From: Arthrobacter sp. SLBN-112
GTDB lineage: Bacteria; Actinomycetota; Actinomycetes; Actinomycetales; Micrococcaceae
Assembly: GCF_030944625.1 (NCBI RefSeq)
Contig: NZ_JAUSXY010000001.1
Span: 124,001 to 188,000, forward strand
Length of the DNA stretch: 64,000 nucleotides
Reading direction: 5' to 3'
Position numbers and translations under genes: made by a program. Every line of letters begins with the position of its first letter. The first letter of the stretch is position 1. A model generated the notes under the pieces. That model ran no database searches, was not told the origin of the DNA, and worked only from the letters and a program-made list of their open reading frames with translations. Shown here piece by piece: positions 14,897 through 24,626 of this stretch.

Positions 14897-17703
14897 TAGC
14901 CGGTGTTACGGAGGCCTGCGGCAACGCCGTTGACGGTGATGAGCATGGCCCGCTGGAGGCGCTCGTCGATCTCGGCTCCGCTGATTTCCGCCTCGGTCCG
15001 GATGCGGCGCATCAGTTCCACCTGCAGGTAGCTGATGGGATCCAGGTACTGGTCGCGGATCTCCAGGGAACGTTTCAGCGTGGGCTGGGCGTCCAGGAGC
15101 AGGTTCTCCCCGGTGAGCCTGCGGACCTCGGCCACCGTGAGCTCGTACTCCTCCCGGATGGTGCGGAACAGGTGGTGCAGTTCCTCCGGCACCAGGGTGG
15201 ACACGTAGTAGCCGGCGATGTCCATGTCCGTCTTTGCGAGGGTCATCTCGACGTTGGACAGCACGGACCGGAAGAAGTTCCAGTGGTCCATCATCTCCAC
15301 CAGCTGGGCGGAGTGTCCCGCCTCCCGGGCGGCCTTGAGCCCGGAGCCCACGCCGAACCAGCCGGGCACGATCTGCCGCGACTGCGTCCAGCCGAACACC
15401 CACGGGATGGCCCGCAGTCCGCCGAGCCCTGCACCCGAATCCGGACGCTTGGACGGGCGGGAGCCGATGTTGAGCGAGCCGAGCTGCTCCACCGGGGTGG
15501 ACGCCATGAAGTACGCGGGCAGGTCCGGGTGGTCGATCAGCTTCCGGTACCGGTCAAACGCGGCATCCGAGATGGCTTCCATGACGTGTCCGTAACGCTC
15601 CCGCTGGTCCTCCGAGGTCCGGGGGTTGCGGTGCAGGGCCGAACCCTGCAGCACCGCGGCCAGCGAGAGCTCCAGGTTCTCCCGGGCAAGCTCCGGCAGC
15701 GAGTACTTGTCCGAGATGACCTCGCCCTGCTCCGTGAACTTGATCTCGCCTTCCAGGACGCCGTTGGGCTGGGCCAGGATGGCGTCATACGTGGGCCCGC
15801 CGCCGCGGCCCACGGAACCGCCGCGGCCGTGGAACAGGCGGACGCGCACGCCGTGCTTGGCGGCGATATCGCGCAGCTTCCGCTGGGTCTTGTGGATTTC
15901 CCACTGGCTGGTCATCACGCCGGATTCCTTATTCGAATCCGAGTAGCCCAGCATCACTTCCTGGACGTCGCCGCGCAGCCGCACCAGTTCCCGGTAGGAG
16001 GGATCGGACAGCAGCTGGTCGACGATCTCGGCTGAGGCCCGCAGTTCCTCCACGGTCTCCAGCAGCGGCGCGAACCCGAGCTTGGCGTAGGGCTTGTCAC
16101 CGAAGAGGTTCACCAATCCGGCTTCGCGGGCCAGCACCGCGGCGGCGAGGACGTCGTCGGCGCCGCGGGTCATGGAGATGATGTAGGTTTCGATGACGTC
16201 CGGGCCGTACATGCGCAGGGCCCGGCGGATCTCGCGGAAGACGTCGTACGTGCCGTCCGCGGCGCCGTCGAGCTTGATCGGGTGGCCGGAGAGCGGACGG
16301 CGGGACGCCAGCTCGGAGCCCAGCACCTCGAAGCGTTCCTCGCGGCTGAGCTCCGCGTAGCGGAGGCCGGGGCCGCCGATCCGGTCCATCAGCTGCCCGA
16401 CGGCGTCGTGGTGGTGGTCGGCGTGTTCGCGGATGTCCAGGGTGGCCAGGTGGAGTCCGAAGGAGGCGATGGCGCGGCGGACCCGGGCCAGGGAGCCGTC
16501 CGCGGCCAGGGCCGCGGAGTGGTTCCGCAGCGAGAGTTCCAGCAGGTGCAGGTCTGCCATGAGTTCATCGGTAGCGTTGTAGTCACGCCCGTGCTCGTGG
16601 TTTGAGTTCACCGCCACCCGCTTGCCGGTGTTGATGAGCTTGGCCTTGATGCAGGTCAGCTTCAGCCGGTAGGGCTCCTGCGCATTCAGTTCCAGGACCC
16701 GCTTGTCCAGGCCGGGCAGGTTCTTCAGGTCCGTGTCGATTGACTCGAGCAGCGCCTGGTCGGCACCGGCCAGGGCCGTGGAGTTGGACAGGACGGAGAT
16801 CAGTTCATCGATCATGCCGATGCTGATCCGGATGGCGCTCTGGTTCTGGATCTGCAGGATCTCCCGGGTCACGGCCGCGGTGACGTTCGGGTTGCCGTCG
16901 CGGTCACCGCCAATCCAGGAACCGAACCGGATGGGCGCGTCCTTGGCCGCCAGGCTGACGCCGTGCTCGCCCAGGAGGTCGGCGAGTTCGGACAGCATGT
17001 GCGGCATGGCGTCAGTGAGGATGCCGCCCAGGTAGTAGATGGCGTTGCGGGCCTCATCCACGGGCGTGGGCCGGACCTGCCGCAGTTCGTCGGTCTGCCA
17101 CATCTGGTCGATGATCTCGGCCAGCTGCCGGTCCTGCCGGCGCCGCGCCGTGGACCCCTCTGCGGTGGACCGGGACAGGACGTCGGAGATCTTGCGGATC
17201 TTGTCCAGGACCGAACGGCGGGAAGCTTCGGTGGGGTGCGCGGTGAAGATCGGGCGGACGTCCAGCCCGTTGACTACCTCCTGCAGGACGTCCGGGCCCG
17301 CCTGCTCGGCGATGTCAGCCACGGTCTTGGCCAGCCAGCCGTCCTTTTCCGCCCGATTGCGCAGGCCGCGGACCCGGTGGACCTGCTCAGCGGCGTTCGC
17401 CAGATGGAAATAGAACGCGAAGGCACGCACCAGATCGGTTGCCTGCTCGATGGGCAGGGAGCCGAGCAGCTCGCGGACCTGGGCGACGACGTCGTGCGCG
17501 CTCCAAGGCCCGGTGGCGTCCGCGCCGCCACGTGCGGCTTCCTTGGATTCTTTGGTCAGCAGCCGGACCTGTTCCACGAGGTTCAGGAGTTCGGGCCCGT
17601 GCTGGCGGACCAGGGACTCTCCCAGCAGGGTGGAAACGCGGCGGACGTCCGCGCGCAGTTCGGAGGCGAGATCGGATTCGGGAGGTGTTGCAGTGTGAGC
17701 CAT
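14896..17703 (-). CDS. ppc: phosphoenolpyruvate carboxylase
   Basis: Cytosolic anaplerotic enzyme of 935 residues, full length, fixing bicarbonate onto PEP to give oxaloacetate. The first catalytic motif [12 protein letters not shown] has its His at residue 156; [16 protein letters not shown] and [19 protein letters not shown] carry the other active-site residues; the C-terminus ends [12 protein letters not shown] as is usual for the family, where it forms part of the active site and the allosteric aspartate site. The ATG at 17703 is supported by the start of homology. The array of 32-base repeats begins at its stop. Together with aceA/aceB and poxB in this window it belongs to the PEP-pyruvate-oxaloacetate node. 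Confidence 0.97.
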   Translation of the reverse strand: MAHTATPPESDLASELRADVRRVSTLLGESLVRQHGPELLNLVEQVRLLTKESKEAARGGADATGPWSAHDVVAQVRELLGSLPIEQATDLVRAFAFYFHLANAAEQVHRVRGLRNRAEKDGWLAKTVADIAEQAGPDVLQEVVNGLDVRPIFTAHPTEASRRSVLDKIRKISDVLSRSTAEGSTARRRQDRQLAEIIDQMWQTDELRQVRPTPVDEARNAIYYLGGILTDAMPHMLSELADLLGEHGVSLAAKDAPIRFGSWIGGDRDGNPNVTAAVTREILQIQNQSAIRISIGMIDELISVLSNSTALAGADQALLESIDTDLKNLPGLDKRVLELNAQEPYRLKLTCIKAKLINTGKRVAVNSNHEHGRDYNATDELMADLHLLELSLRNHSAALAADGSLARVRRAIASFGLHLATLDIREHADHHHDAVGQLMDRIGGPGLRYAELSREERFEVLGSELASRRPLSGHPIKLDGAADGTYDVFREIRRALRMYGPDVIETYIISMTRGADDVLAAAVLAREAGLVNLFGDKPYAKLGFAPLLETVEELRASAEIVDQLLSDPSYRELVRLRGDVQEVMLGYSDSNKESGVMTSQWEIHKTQRKLRDIAAKHGVRVRLFHGRGGSVGRGGGPTYDAILAQPNGVLEGEIKFTEQGEVISDKYSLPELARENLELSLAAVLQGSALHRNPRTSEDQRERYGHVMEAISDAAFDRYRKLIDHPDLPAYFMASTPVEQLGSLNIGSRPSKRPDSGAGLGGLRAIPWVFGWTQSRQIVPGWFGVGSGLKAAREAGHSAQLVEMMDHWNFFRSVLSNVEMTLAKTDMDIAGYYVSTLVPEELHHLFRTIREEYELTVAEVRRLTGENLLLDAQPTLKRSLEIRDQYLDPISYLQVELMRRIRTEAEISGAEIDERLQRAMLITVNGVAAGLRNTG

Positions 17704-17894
17704 GGAAGCTATCTTTCGAGGGTTTCGGACTTGGCTCGTACACTGCGCTGGATACTGTGAGCCACGTTACTAGCTAAAGATGCTACCCCCGGTGCGGCGC
17801 CGCAGTGGAATCTGTCTCAAAAGATGTCAGCACCGGCGGAATGAACGCGAAATACGGGTGGTTGTAGCGTGGGCACACGCAACCGGAAGGAACC

Positions 17895-18725
17895 ATGTCC
17901 ACCACCACTGCAGCCAAAGTTGAGCGCTGGCAGCGCTTCCGCACCAACCGGGACAAGGCGCTGGCGACCCCGTACGGCTGGCTCACCCTCACCTCCTTCC
18001 AGTGGCTCGAAGACTCACCCGCCGCCGTCGACCTCGCCCCGGGCCTGTGGTCCACTGACGGCACGGGCACGACGGCGGTCCTCACCGCGGTCCCGGCGGA
18101 CGGGCTGACGCTGGTGGAGACGGGGGAAAAGGTGGACGGCACCGTGTCCGCCGTCCTCGCGGACGAGGAGTCGCTGATGTGGGTGCAGTTCGGCGGCCCG
18201 GACGGGGACCAGGTGGTGGTGGAACTGGCCATGCGCGGCGGGCGGTATGCGATCCGCACACGGGACTCGGCCTCGCCGGTGTTGACGGATTTCGATGCCG
18301 TGCCCACCTATCCGTACAACCAGGAGTGGGAAGTGACGGGCCGGTTCGTGCCCTACCCGGAGCCGGTGGACGTGCCGATCGGCACCGCAAATCCGCTGGT
18401 GGACGGCGTGCACCGCAGCGTGGGTGAGGTGGTCTTCGGCCTGCCAGGCAGCAGCCACGAGTTCCGGCTCCAGGCCGAAGAGGAAAAGCTGGGCGCCCTG
18501 ACCGTCACCTTCCACGACGAAACGAACGGCGACACCACGGACGACTGGCGCAAGCTCTCGCTGCCCCGGCCCCGCCCGGACGGCTCCGTGGTGCTGGACT
18601 TCAACCGTGCCATCAACTACCCGAGCGCCTTCACGCCCTACGGCACCTGCCCGATGCCGGTGAAGAACAACAGCCTGGACATCCGCGTGGAGGCCGGCGA
18701 GAAGCAGCCCTACCCGGGCGCGTGA
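17895..18725 (+). CDS. DUF1684 domain-containing protein
   Basis: Soluble protein of 276 residues. The DUF1684 signature is clear: an early WLTLTSFQWLED, a mid GGRYAIRTRDSASPVL, EVTGRFVPYP, and the strongly conserved end VLDFNRAINYPSAFTPYGTCPMP followed by KNNSLDIRVEAGEK. There is no signal peptide. The ATG at 17895 has GGAAGGAACC before it. It is divergent from ppc and convergent with an acyl-CoA dehydrogenase; a dispersed repeat element lies at its 3' end. The family is widespread in actinobacteria with no established reaction. Confidence 0.88.
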   Translation: MSTTTAAKVERWQRFRTNRDKALATPYGWLTLTSFQWLEDSPAAVDLAPGLWSTDGTGTTAVLTAVPADGLTLVETGEKVDGTVSAVLADEESLMWVQFGGPDGDQVVVELAMRGGRYAIRTRDSASPVLTDFDAVPTYPYNQEWEVTGRFVPYPEPVDVPIGTANPLVDGVHRSVGEVVFGLPGSSHEFRLQAEEEKLGALTVTFHDETNGDTTDDWRKLSLPRPRPDGSVVLDFNRAINYPSAFTPYGTCPMPVKNNSLDIRVEAGEKQPYPGA

Positions 18726-18770
18726 CCGGTTTCGACAGGCTCAACCACCCGGGACCGGCTCAACCGCCGA
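18724..18770. repeat. intergenic copy of the GGTTGAGCCTGTCGAAACC element plus a partial copy
   Basis: Reading on the minus strand, a full copy (complement of 18724-18752) is preceded by a truncated copy, ggttgagcc (complement of 18757-18765). The TGA inside the truncated copy is the stop codon of the acyl-CoA dehydrogenase. The element thus fills the whole gap between two convergent genes. The full copy matches the in-frame copy within lhr at 5749-5777. Confidence 0.75.
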
Positions 18771-19968
18771 AGGCCGACACTCCGGTGATGGCCCGGCCCA
18801 CGATCAGGGTGTTGACCTCGAAGGAGCCCTCGTAGGTGTAGATGGCCTCGGCGTCAGCGAAGATCTTGGCCATCCGGTAGTCGGTGACAATGCCGTTCCC
18901 GCCCAGGATGGATCGGCCCAGCGCCACGGTTTCGCGCATTCGGGCGCTGAGGTAGGACTTGGCCAGCGCCACCTGCGGCATGCCGGCGGTACCCTGGTCT
19001 TGGAGCCTGGCGATCCCGGCCATCATTCCCATGCTGGCCACGGCGTTGCCCAGCATGGTCACCAGCTGTTGCTGGATCAGCTGGAAGTGTGCCAGCGGCC
19101 GGCCGAACTGGTGGCGCTCCACGGCGTACTGCCGGGCTACGTCGAACGCTGCCAGTTGCTGGCCCACCGTCTGCCAGGCCACCATGATCCGCGAACTGCG
19201 CAGCAGCTCCTTGGTGTCTTCGAAGCTGCTGATGCCGCCGAAGCGGTCCGTTTCCGGTACCCGGACGTCACGGAACACGATGTCCGCGTTCTGGACGGTC
19301 CGCAGCGCGATCTTGTTCTCGATCCTGCTCCGGCTGACGCCCGGCAGCGACGCGTCCACGATGAAGCCCCGGACCGAGCCGTCGGCTTCGTCGCGCGCCC
19401 AGACCAGCATGTAGTCGCAGAACGTCCCGTTGCCGATCCAGCGTTTGGCGCCGTTGAGCACCCAGGTGTCGCCGGCGTCGTCCGCTTCTCCGGTGCCGGA
19501 CGATATCCGCCGGGCGCGTGTCTCCATGCCGCCGGCGACGTCGGATCCGTGCAGGGGTTCGGTGAGGGCGAAGGCGCCGGTGATCCGCAGGTCCGAGGCG
19601 TCGGCCAGCAGCCGGCGCTTCTGGTCCGGCGAGCCGAAGGCGTGCAGGGACTCGACGAACAGGTCGTGGTGGACCAGGAAGAACGTGGCCAGGGACGTAT
19701 CCACGCGCGTCATTTCCGCGATGACCAGTCCGGCGAACAAGTGGCTGTAGCCGCGGTGCGCCGGCGTGCTGAGTTCCAGGGCGGCCAGCTTGGGCAGGAT
19801 ATGGGCCGGGAACTCGGCTTTGTTCCACCAGTCGGCGGCGTACGGCGCCACCTCGGCTGCCAGGAAGTCCCGCAGCTCCGCCAGCTTGTTCCGTTCAGCC
19901 TGGCCCAGCATGGATTCGACGGCGAAGAAGTCCGCCGCCGGCAGGTCCGTGATGTCCGGGGCGCTCAT
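18760..19968 (-). CDS. acyl-CoA dehydrogenase (glutaryl-CoA dehydrogenase-like)
   Basis: FAD-dependent dehydrogenase of 402 residues that introduces an alpha-beta double bond into an acyl-Co[19 protein letters not shown] is the flavin-binding motif of the middle domain, [17 protein letters not shown] follows, [15 protein letters not shown] is in the C-terminal helical domain, and the catalytic Glu is in [21 protein letters not shown]. This last motif is nearest to glutaryl-CoA-type enzymes, but the substrate is not certain. It overlaps the upstream SDR gene by 4 bases, forming an operon for fatty-acid or branched-chain amino-acid breakdown. Its TGA stop lies in a repeat element. Confidence 0.9.
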   Translation of the reverse strand: MSAPDITDLPAADFFAVESMLGQAERNKLAELRDFLAAEVAPYAADWWNKAEFPAHILPKLAALELSTPAHRGYSHLFAGLVIAEMTRVDTSLATFFLVHHDLFVESLHAFGSPDQKRRLLADASDLRITGAFALTEPLHGSDVAGGMETRARRISSGTGEADDAGDTWVLNGAKRWIGNGTFCDYMLVWARDEADGSVRGFIVDASLPGVSRSRIENKIALRTVQNADIVFRDVRVPETDRFGGISSFEDTKELLRSSRIMVAWQTVGQQLAAFDVARQYAVERHQFGRPLAHFQLIQQQLVTMLGNAVASMGMMAGIARLQDQGTAGMPQVALAKSYLSARMRETVALGRSILGGNGIVTDYRMAKIFADAEAIYTYEGSFEVNTLIVGRAITGVSAFGG

Positions 19969-20759
19969 CGCGGCCCCATCCGGATGGCGCCGTCCAGGCG
20001 GATGGTCTCCCCGTTCAGCATGGCGTTGTCCACGATGTGCGCCACCAGATTGGCGTATTCCGCCGGCTTTCCCAGCCGGGACGGGTGCGGTACCTGGGCG
20101 CCCAGGGAGTCCTGGGCTTCCTGCGGCAAGCCGGCCATCATGGGCGTCTCAAAGATGCCGGGGGCAATGGTGACCACCCGGACCAGCGAGCGCGCCAGTT
20201 CCCGGGCGATAGGCAGCGTCATGGCGGCCACCGCGCCCTTGGAGGCAGAGTAGGCAGGCTGGCCGATCTGCCCTTCGAAGGCCGCCACTGACGCTGTGTT
20301 GATGATGACGCCGCGCTCCGGGCCGCCCACCGGGGTGGCGACGGGTTCGGTGTCCACCATGGCCTCGGCCGCCAGCCGCAGCACGTTGAACGTGCCGACC
20401 AGGTTGACCTGGATGACGCGGCTGAATGCTTCCAGCGGCAGGACGCCGTCGCGGCCCAGGACCTTTCCGGGGGTGGCAATTCCCGCGCAGTTCACCACGA
20501 TCCGCAGCGGGCCCAGTCCGGCGGCTGTTGCGACGGCGGCCCGCACCTCGGCCTCGCCGGTCACGTCGGCGGCGGCGAAGACGGCGGACTGGCCGGCCTG
20601 GGCGCGGCCGTTGAGTTCCTCTGCCGCCGCCTGGCCGTCCGAAGAAGCCAGATCCAGGAGCACCACGGAGGCGCCGTCGTCGAACAACCTGCGGGCGGTG
20701 GCCGCTCCCAACCCGGAGGCACCCCCTGTCACGAGGGCGACGCTGCCTTTGATGTCCAT
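19965..20759 (-). CDS. SDR family 3-hydroxyacyl-CoA dehydrogenase (HSD10/HADH2-like)
   Basis: NAD-dependent short-chain dehydrogenase of 264 residues. GGASGLG of the cofactor site is near residues 12-18, NCAGIATPG follows, then [25 protein letters not shown] with catalytic Ser, Tyr and Lys. The long insertion [18 protein letters not shown] and the ending [18 protein letters not shown] are typical of type-2 3-hydroxyacyl-CoA dehydrogenases. AAGGAGGATGT before the ATG at 20757-20759 decides the start. It leads a two-gene operon with the acyl-CoA dehydrogenase, giving two steps of beta-oxidation. A palindrome upstream suggests control by a TetR-type regulator not encoded next to it. Confidence 0.9.
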   Translation of the reverse strand: MDIKGSVALVTGGASGLGAATARRLFDDGASVVLLDLASSDGQAAAEELNGRAQAGQSAVFAAADVTGEAEVRAAVATAAGLGPLRIVVNCAGIATPGKVLGRDGVLPLEAFSRVIQVNLVGTFNVLRLAAEAMVDTEPVATPVGGPERGVIINTASVAAFEGQIGQPAYSASKGAVAAMTLPIARELARSLVRVVTIAPGIFETPMMAGLPQEAQDSLGAQVPHPSRLGKPAEYANLVAHIVDNAMLNGETIRLDGAIRMGPR

Positions 20760-20807
20760 ACATCCTCCTTGATGCGTGTGCCCCGGACGCGGCGCGGCCT
20801 CGAGCAA

Positions 20808-20827
20808 CAGTTAATGAATGTTAACTG
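20808..20827 (-). promoter_or_regulatory. palindromic operator candidate upstream of the beta-oxidation operon
   Basis: CAGTTAA (20808-20814) and TTAACTG (20821-20827) are exact complements around TGAATG. This AT-rich 20-bp palindrome stands out in GC-rich surroundings about 50 bases before the SDR start, and has the form bound by TetR-type fatty-acid degradation repressors. The regulator is not identified. Confidence 0.55.
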
Positions 20828-20891
20828 AAATACGGCGCCGCCGCACTCACCCTTCCGGCCGGGCTCCGATGCCGCCACTAGGGTGGACGGC

Positions 20892-22103
20892 ATGACCTCC
20901 AGCAGCACGCCCTTGACCGCCTGGCAGGACAGGGCGGACCATGCAGCCCGCTCCGTGACCGGGCTGTTCGGCCGGAAACTGTTGTTCCTGCCCGGAACCC
21001 ATCTTGCTGCCGTGGTGTGGCAGGGCAGGCGCCAGGCCGGGCTGCTGCCCCCGTGGCACTACTGGTGGCAGGCGCATTACGTGGACTGCCTGGTGGACGC
21101 CGGGCTGCGGGAGCTTGGCGGCGGAGCGACCCCCGCGGCGCGGTTCAACGGGCCGGACCAGCCCAGCGCGGGGCACCTGGCCTCGCGACTGGTGACCGGC
21201 ATGAGGCTCCGCAATGCCCTGACGTTCGTGAACGGCTACTACGACGACATGGCATGGCTGGCACTGGCGGCCCTTCGGCTGGACAGGCTGGCCGAAGAGG
21301 CCCGCCGCCCGGGCCGCCGGCGCAATGCCCGGGTACGTGCCTCGCTGACGCCGCAGTTCGATGCCGCCTGCACCGACGACCTGGGCGGCGGGACGTTCTG
21401 GAGCAAGAAGCGTGACTTCAAGAACACCCCGGCCACGGCTCCCGTGGCGCTGTTCTACGCCCGCACCGGCCGGCGCGGCAAGGCCCAGTCCCTGCTGGAC
21501 TGGCTGGACGCCACGCTCTTCGATCCGGGCCAGGGCCTCTACCTTGATGGTGCGCGGCCGGGCCCCGCCGGGGACGTGCTGGTGGAACGGTCGCTGTACA
21601 CCTACAACCAGGGCCCTGTGCTGGGTGCCCTGCTGGAGCTGGGCGGTGATTCCAACCTCGCCCGGGCTGCTGCGGTGGTGGATTCGGTGCGGCGGTTGCT
21701 GACGGTCCCGGCAGGCGGAGGCGGGACTGCCGCGGGCACAGTGCTGCGCTGCGAGGGGACGGGCGACGGCGGCCTCTTCACCGGGATCCTCTGCCGGTAC
21801 CTTGCGCTTGCGGCGGCAGACCGGCGGCTTCCCGAGGCCACCCGCGCCACGGCCGCTGCGCTGGTGCTGGACACGGCCGGGGCGCTCTGGTCCGGCCGGC
21901 GCCCGGTGCACGCCGGTGAAGCCAAAGCGCCATTGGAGGGCAGGAGCATCTTCTCCGTGCACGCTGCCCAACCCGCGGACCGGACGTATCCGCCGGGCGC
22001 CCCGGTGGAGCTCGCCACCCAACTGCAGGCCTGGATGGCGCTGGAGGCGGCGGCCGCGGTGATGTCCGCCGACCCCGCCGCCGTCCCTCCGGCGCTTTCC
22101 TAG
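20892..22103 (+). CDS. glycoside hydrolase family 76 protein
   Basis: Protein of 403 residues of the (alpha/alpha)6-barrel GH76 family, whose members cleave alpha-1,6-mannan. The active-site Asp pair is in NGYYDDMAWLALAAL; YTYNQGPVLGALLEL and RCEGTGDGGLFTGILCRYLA are further family motifs. No signal peptide or membrane segment is visible, so it would act inside the cell on imported or endogenous manno-oligosaccharide or cell-envelope glycan. I use the ATG at 20892; a GTG at 20883 is possible. It is convergent with a GH32 gene. Confidence 0.85.
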   Translation: MTSSSTPLTAWQDRADHAARSVTGLFGRKLLFLPGTHLAAVVWQGRRQAGLLPPWHYWWQAHYVDCLVDAGLRELGGGATPAARFNGPDQPSAGHLASRLVTGMRLRNALTFVNGYYDDMAWLALAALRLDRLAEEARRPGRRRNARVRASLTPQFDAACTDDLGGGTFWSKKRDFKNTPATAPVALFYARTGRRGKAQSLLDWLDATLFDPGQGLYLDGARPGPAGDVLVERSLYTYNQGPVLGALLELGGDSNLARAAAVVDSVRRLLTVPAGGGGTAAGTVLRCEGTGDGGLFTGILCRYLALAAADRRLPEATRATAAALVLDTAGALWSGRRPVHAGEAKAPLEGRSIFSVHAAQPADRTYPPGAPVELATQLQAWMALEAAAAVMSADPAAVPPALS

Positions 22104-22109
22104 CCGGCG

Positions 22110-22150
22110 GGCGCCTGACGGGAAGGCCCGGGCCCTGACGGGCAGGCGCC
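22110..22150. terminator. hairpin between convergent glycosidase genes
   Basis: ggcgcctg (22110-22117) pairs with caggcgcc (22143-22150); the inside holds a GC-rich palindrome and two copies of cctgacggg. It fills the gap between the GH76 and GH32 genes. Confidence 0.5.
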
Positions 22151-22154
22151 GCGC

Positions 22155-23783
22155 TCAGCGGATGCCGGCCAGCGGCGTGACCGTTCCCGCCTTGAGCGTC
22201 AGGGGCGCGTCGGCCGCGAGCCGGGCTTCTTTCGGACCTGCAGGCGGGAAAACCAGGGACGTCAGGGACTGTCCGTCCACAAAGACCTCCACCGAGGACC
22301 GATCCACGTACGCAGTCAGCTGCACGGTCCCGCCGGCGGGGCGTGCCTCCACCGAGCGGGCCTGGCGGTACTCGCCACCGCCTTCGGAGGCCGCCTTTCC
22401 CTGGCCGCCGGCCACGGCGTCCCCGTCCCGGGTGACGAAGGCCCGGCCGGCGGCGAAGTCGTAGCCGATGGTCGCGTACGTGGTGCCGCCGCTTTGCAGG
22501 AGCAGGGTGGCTTTCCCGGTGCCGTCCGCGGGCTTTTCCAGCTCGACGTCGGCTTTGAATGCTCCGCTGTCCGGGATGGTCAGGGTCCGGCCGGCCTGCA
22601 GCGAGCCGGCGGGCACCTGGGCAGGCGCCCCTTCCAGGGACTGGAGCGCGGGGGTGGGCGATTGCACCAGGGCGGGGCGGCCGGTTTCGGAGGTGAGCCG
22701 CATATCGCGCACCACCGAGGCGGCCCCGAACCAGCCGTCGGTGGGCAACTGCCGGGCGTAGGCCCAGTTGTTCATCCAGCCGATGGCGTGCCGGGATGCC
22801 TTCCGTTCGTCCTCGCTTTGGCGTGGATCATCCCAGGTGACTGCCGCGTAGAAGTCGGCCCCGCCGTCGAGCCACTGGTGGCCGCCGTTCGCCGTGAAGG
22901 CCTTGCCGTCGAACCCGCCGGTCCAGTAGGCCAGGCCCGTGGTGCGGCCCTCCCCGGAACCGTTGGCGCTCGCGGCCAGGACCCAGGTGCGTTTGGCGGG
23001 GTCGCCGTCGATGTCCAGCTGGAAGAAGTCCGGGCACTCCAGGATTCCCAGCCCGTCCTGCTCGAATCCTGACACATAGGTCCACCGCTTGAGGTCAAGG
23101 GAGGTATAGAACCCGATCTTGGAGCCCTCGGCAAGGAGCATCAGCCACTGGTTGCTGGCGTCGTCGCGGACAATGCGCGGGTCCCGCCAATGTTCGGCGC
23201 CGGGGTTTTCCATCACCGGGTTCTGTCCGTAGCTCTGGAAGCTGTAGCCCTTGTCCGTGGAATAGAACAGGGACTGGCGCTGCACGCCGTCGTGCTGCTG
23301 GGTGAGCACCGCGATGACCGCCCCCTTGCCAAAGCCTGCGGTGCCCTCCGTGTCCACCACGGCGGAGCCGGTCTCGATGTCCCCCAGGCCGTTACGGAAC
23401 TTGGGGATCGCCACGCCCTCGTTCTTCCAGTGCACCAGGTCGGTGCTGGTGGCGTGGAACCACTCGGTGCCGTTCCCCTCCGGATAGTCGGCGTTGTACA
23501 GGTAGTAGTAGTGCCAGAGCCCGTCCAGGAAGAAGGGCCGCTGCGGATCGTTCATCCAGCGCTGGTCCGGGGTGAGGTGGTAGGCCGGCCGGTATCCGCC
23601 CTGGTCAGCCTGGGGCGCCTGTGTGCCTGAAGGTGCCGTGGATGCTGCCCCGCCAGGCTGTCCTTCGACCGTCCGGGTGTTCCCGGCGATCACCAGGGAC
23701 GCCGCCACCAGGAGCACGGCAACGGCCGCGGCTGCCCACAGAAGGGGCCGGCGCCGAAGGGCGGCATAAATTTTGGGGAGCAT
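22155..23783 (-). CDS. glycoside hydrolase family 32 protein, membrane-anchored beta-fructosidase
   Basis: Fructan or sucrose hydrolase of 542 residues (levanase/exo-inulinase type). Residues 12-33 (PLLWAAAAVAVLLVAASLVIAG) are an uncleaved signal or membrane anchor, so the enzyme faces outside. The catalytic set is the nucleophile Asp79 in WMNDPQ, the RDP motif in HWRDPRIVRD, and the acid/base Glu in LGILECPDFF. A five-bladed propeller is followed by a C-terminal beta-sandwich with YVDRSSVEVFVDGQ. No transporter gene is beside it. The start has a weak ribosome site and a GC-rich hairpin lies 30 bases upstream. Confidence 0.92.
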   Translation of the reverse strand: MLPKIYAALRRRPLLWAAAAVAVLLVAASLVIAGNTRTVEGQPGGAASTAPSGTQAPQADQGGYRPAYHLTPDQRWMNDPQRPFFLDGLWHYYYLYNADYPEGNGTEWFHATSTDLVHWKNEGVAIPKFRNGLGDIETGSAVVDTEGTAGFGKGAVIAVLTQQHDGVQRQSLFYSTDKGYSFQSYGQNPVMENPGAEHWRDPRIVRDDASNQWLMLLAEGSKIGFYTSLDLKRWTYVSGFEQDGLGILECPDFFQLDIDGDPAKRTWVLAASANGSGEGRTTGLAYWTGGFDGKAFTANGGHQWLDGGADFYAAVTWDDPRQSEDERKASRHAIGWMNNWAYARQLPTDGWFGAASVVRDMRLTSETGRPALVQSPTPALQSLEGAPAQVPAGSLQAGRTLTIPDSGAFKADVELEKPADGTGKATLLLQSGGTTYATIGYDFAAGRAFVTRDGDAVAGGQGKAASEGGGEYRQARSVEARPAGGTVQLTAYVDRSSVEVFVDGQSLTSLVFPPAGPKEARLAADAPLTLKAGTVTPLAGIR

Positions 23784-23812
23784 GGTTCATCGATCCGTCG
23801 CTGAACGCACAA

Positions 23813-23841
23813 GTGCCGTCCCCCGGGATGGGGAACGGCAC
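23813..23841 (-). terminator. hairpin upstream of the GH32 gene
   Basis: gtgccgt (23813-23819) plus a C-run pairs with a G-run and acggcac (23835-23841), with one bulged A. It lies 70 bases after the stop of the YdeI-like gene and 30 before the GH32 start; it may terminate the former or structure the leader of the latter. Confidence 0.45.
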
Positions 23842-23913
23842 CAGCGCAAGTGAACCGTCAATTTTACCCGGCGGCCCGTCCGGAACCGAATCCGAGGCGT
23901 TTTGTGGCCGGCG

Positions 23914-24516
23914 CTAGTCCCGGCCCGCCGGGCGCTTCTTTTGCGGATACGGCGTCTCTCCCCGTGCCAGCATGTCCACGAATCCCGCGATCCGGCGTTC
24001 CCGGGTGGCTGCCTGCTTGGCCGTGTTGGTCCGGAACACCAGGGCGAACAGGTTGGTCTTGGTCAGGACATCGAACATCTCCTGCGCGGCCGGGTTCGCG
24101 GCGATCGCTGCCGCCAGGTCGGGGGGAACCTCCACGTCGGCCTGCCCGCCGTAGGCCGCTTCCCAGCGGCCGTCCGCCTTGGCCGCCGCAACTGCCGCCC
24201 TGCCGGCGTCGGTCATTTTTCCCGCTTCCTCCAGCCGGGCGATATGCCCTACGTTCCGGGCCGACCAGACGCTGCGGGGACGCCGCGGCGTCCACCGCTG
24301 GAACGAGCTTTCATCATCGCGGCGCCGGAGCTGCCCGTCGATCCAGCCAAAGCACAGCGCCTCATCCAGGGCCGCCGGGTAGTCAAGGGCCGTCACCGTG
24401 CCGCCCTTCTTGTGCAGCACCAGCCAGACGCCCGGGCTGGTGCTGTGGTTCTCTTCCAGCCAGGCACGCCAGGCGGCAGCGTCGGGCACCAGCAGTTCCT
24501 CGAGGTCATCGGCCAT
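23914..24516 (-). CDS. YdeI/OmpD-associated family protein
   Basis: Soluble protein of 200 residues. The pattern WRAWLEENHSTSPGVWLVLHKK, then ALDEALCFGWIDGQ, then RWTPRRPRSVWSARN and GKMTDAGRAAV is that of the YdeI (bacteriocin-protection, YdeI/OmpD-associated) family, whose fold carries a conserved core of aromatic residues and whose function is not settled. The C-terminal stretch RERRIAGFVDMLARGETPYPQ is the usual ending. No partner gene suggests a role. Confidence 0.85.
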   Translation of the reverse strand: MADDLEELLVPDAAAWRAWLEENHSTSPGVWLVLHKKGGTVTALDYPAALDEALCFGWIDGQLRRRDDESSFQRWTPRRPRSVWSARNVGHIARLEEAGKMTDAGRAAVAAAKADGRWEAAYGGQADVEVPPDLAAAIAANPAAQEMFDVLTKTNLFALVFRTNTAKQAATRERRIAGFVDMLARGETPYPQKKRPAGRD

Positions 24517-24626
24517 GGCCTAATTCTGCCGGGAAAACGCCCTGCCACAAGCCCGCTGTGCAGCCGGGAATCACGTGGCATCATGGCCATACAGCAGCAA
24601 ACCCACCCAGCACCAAGGACAACGCC

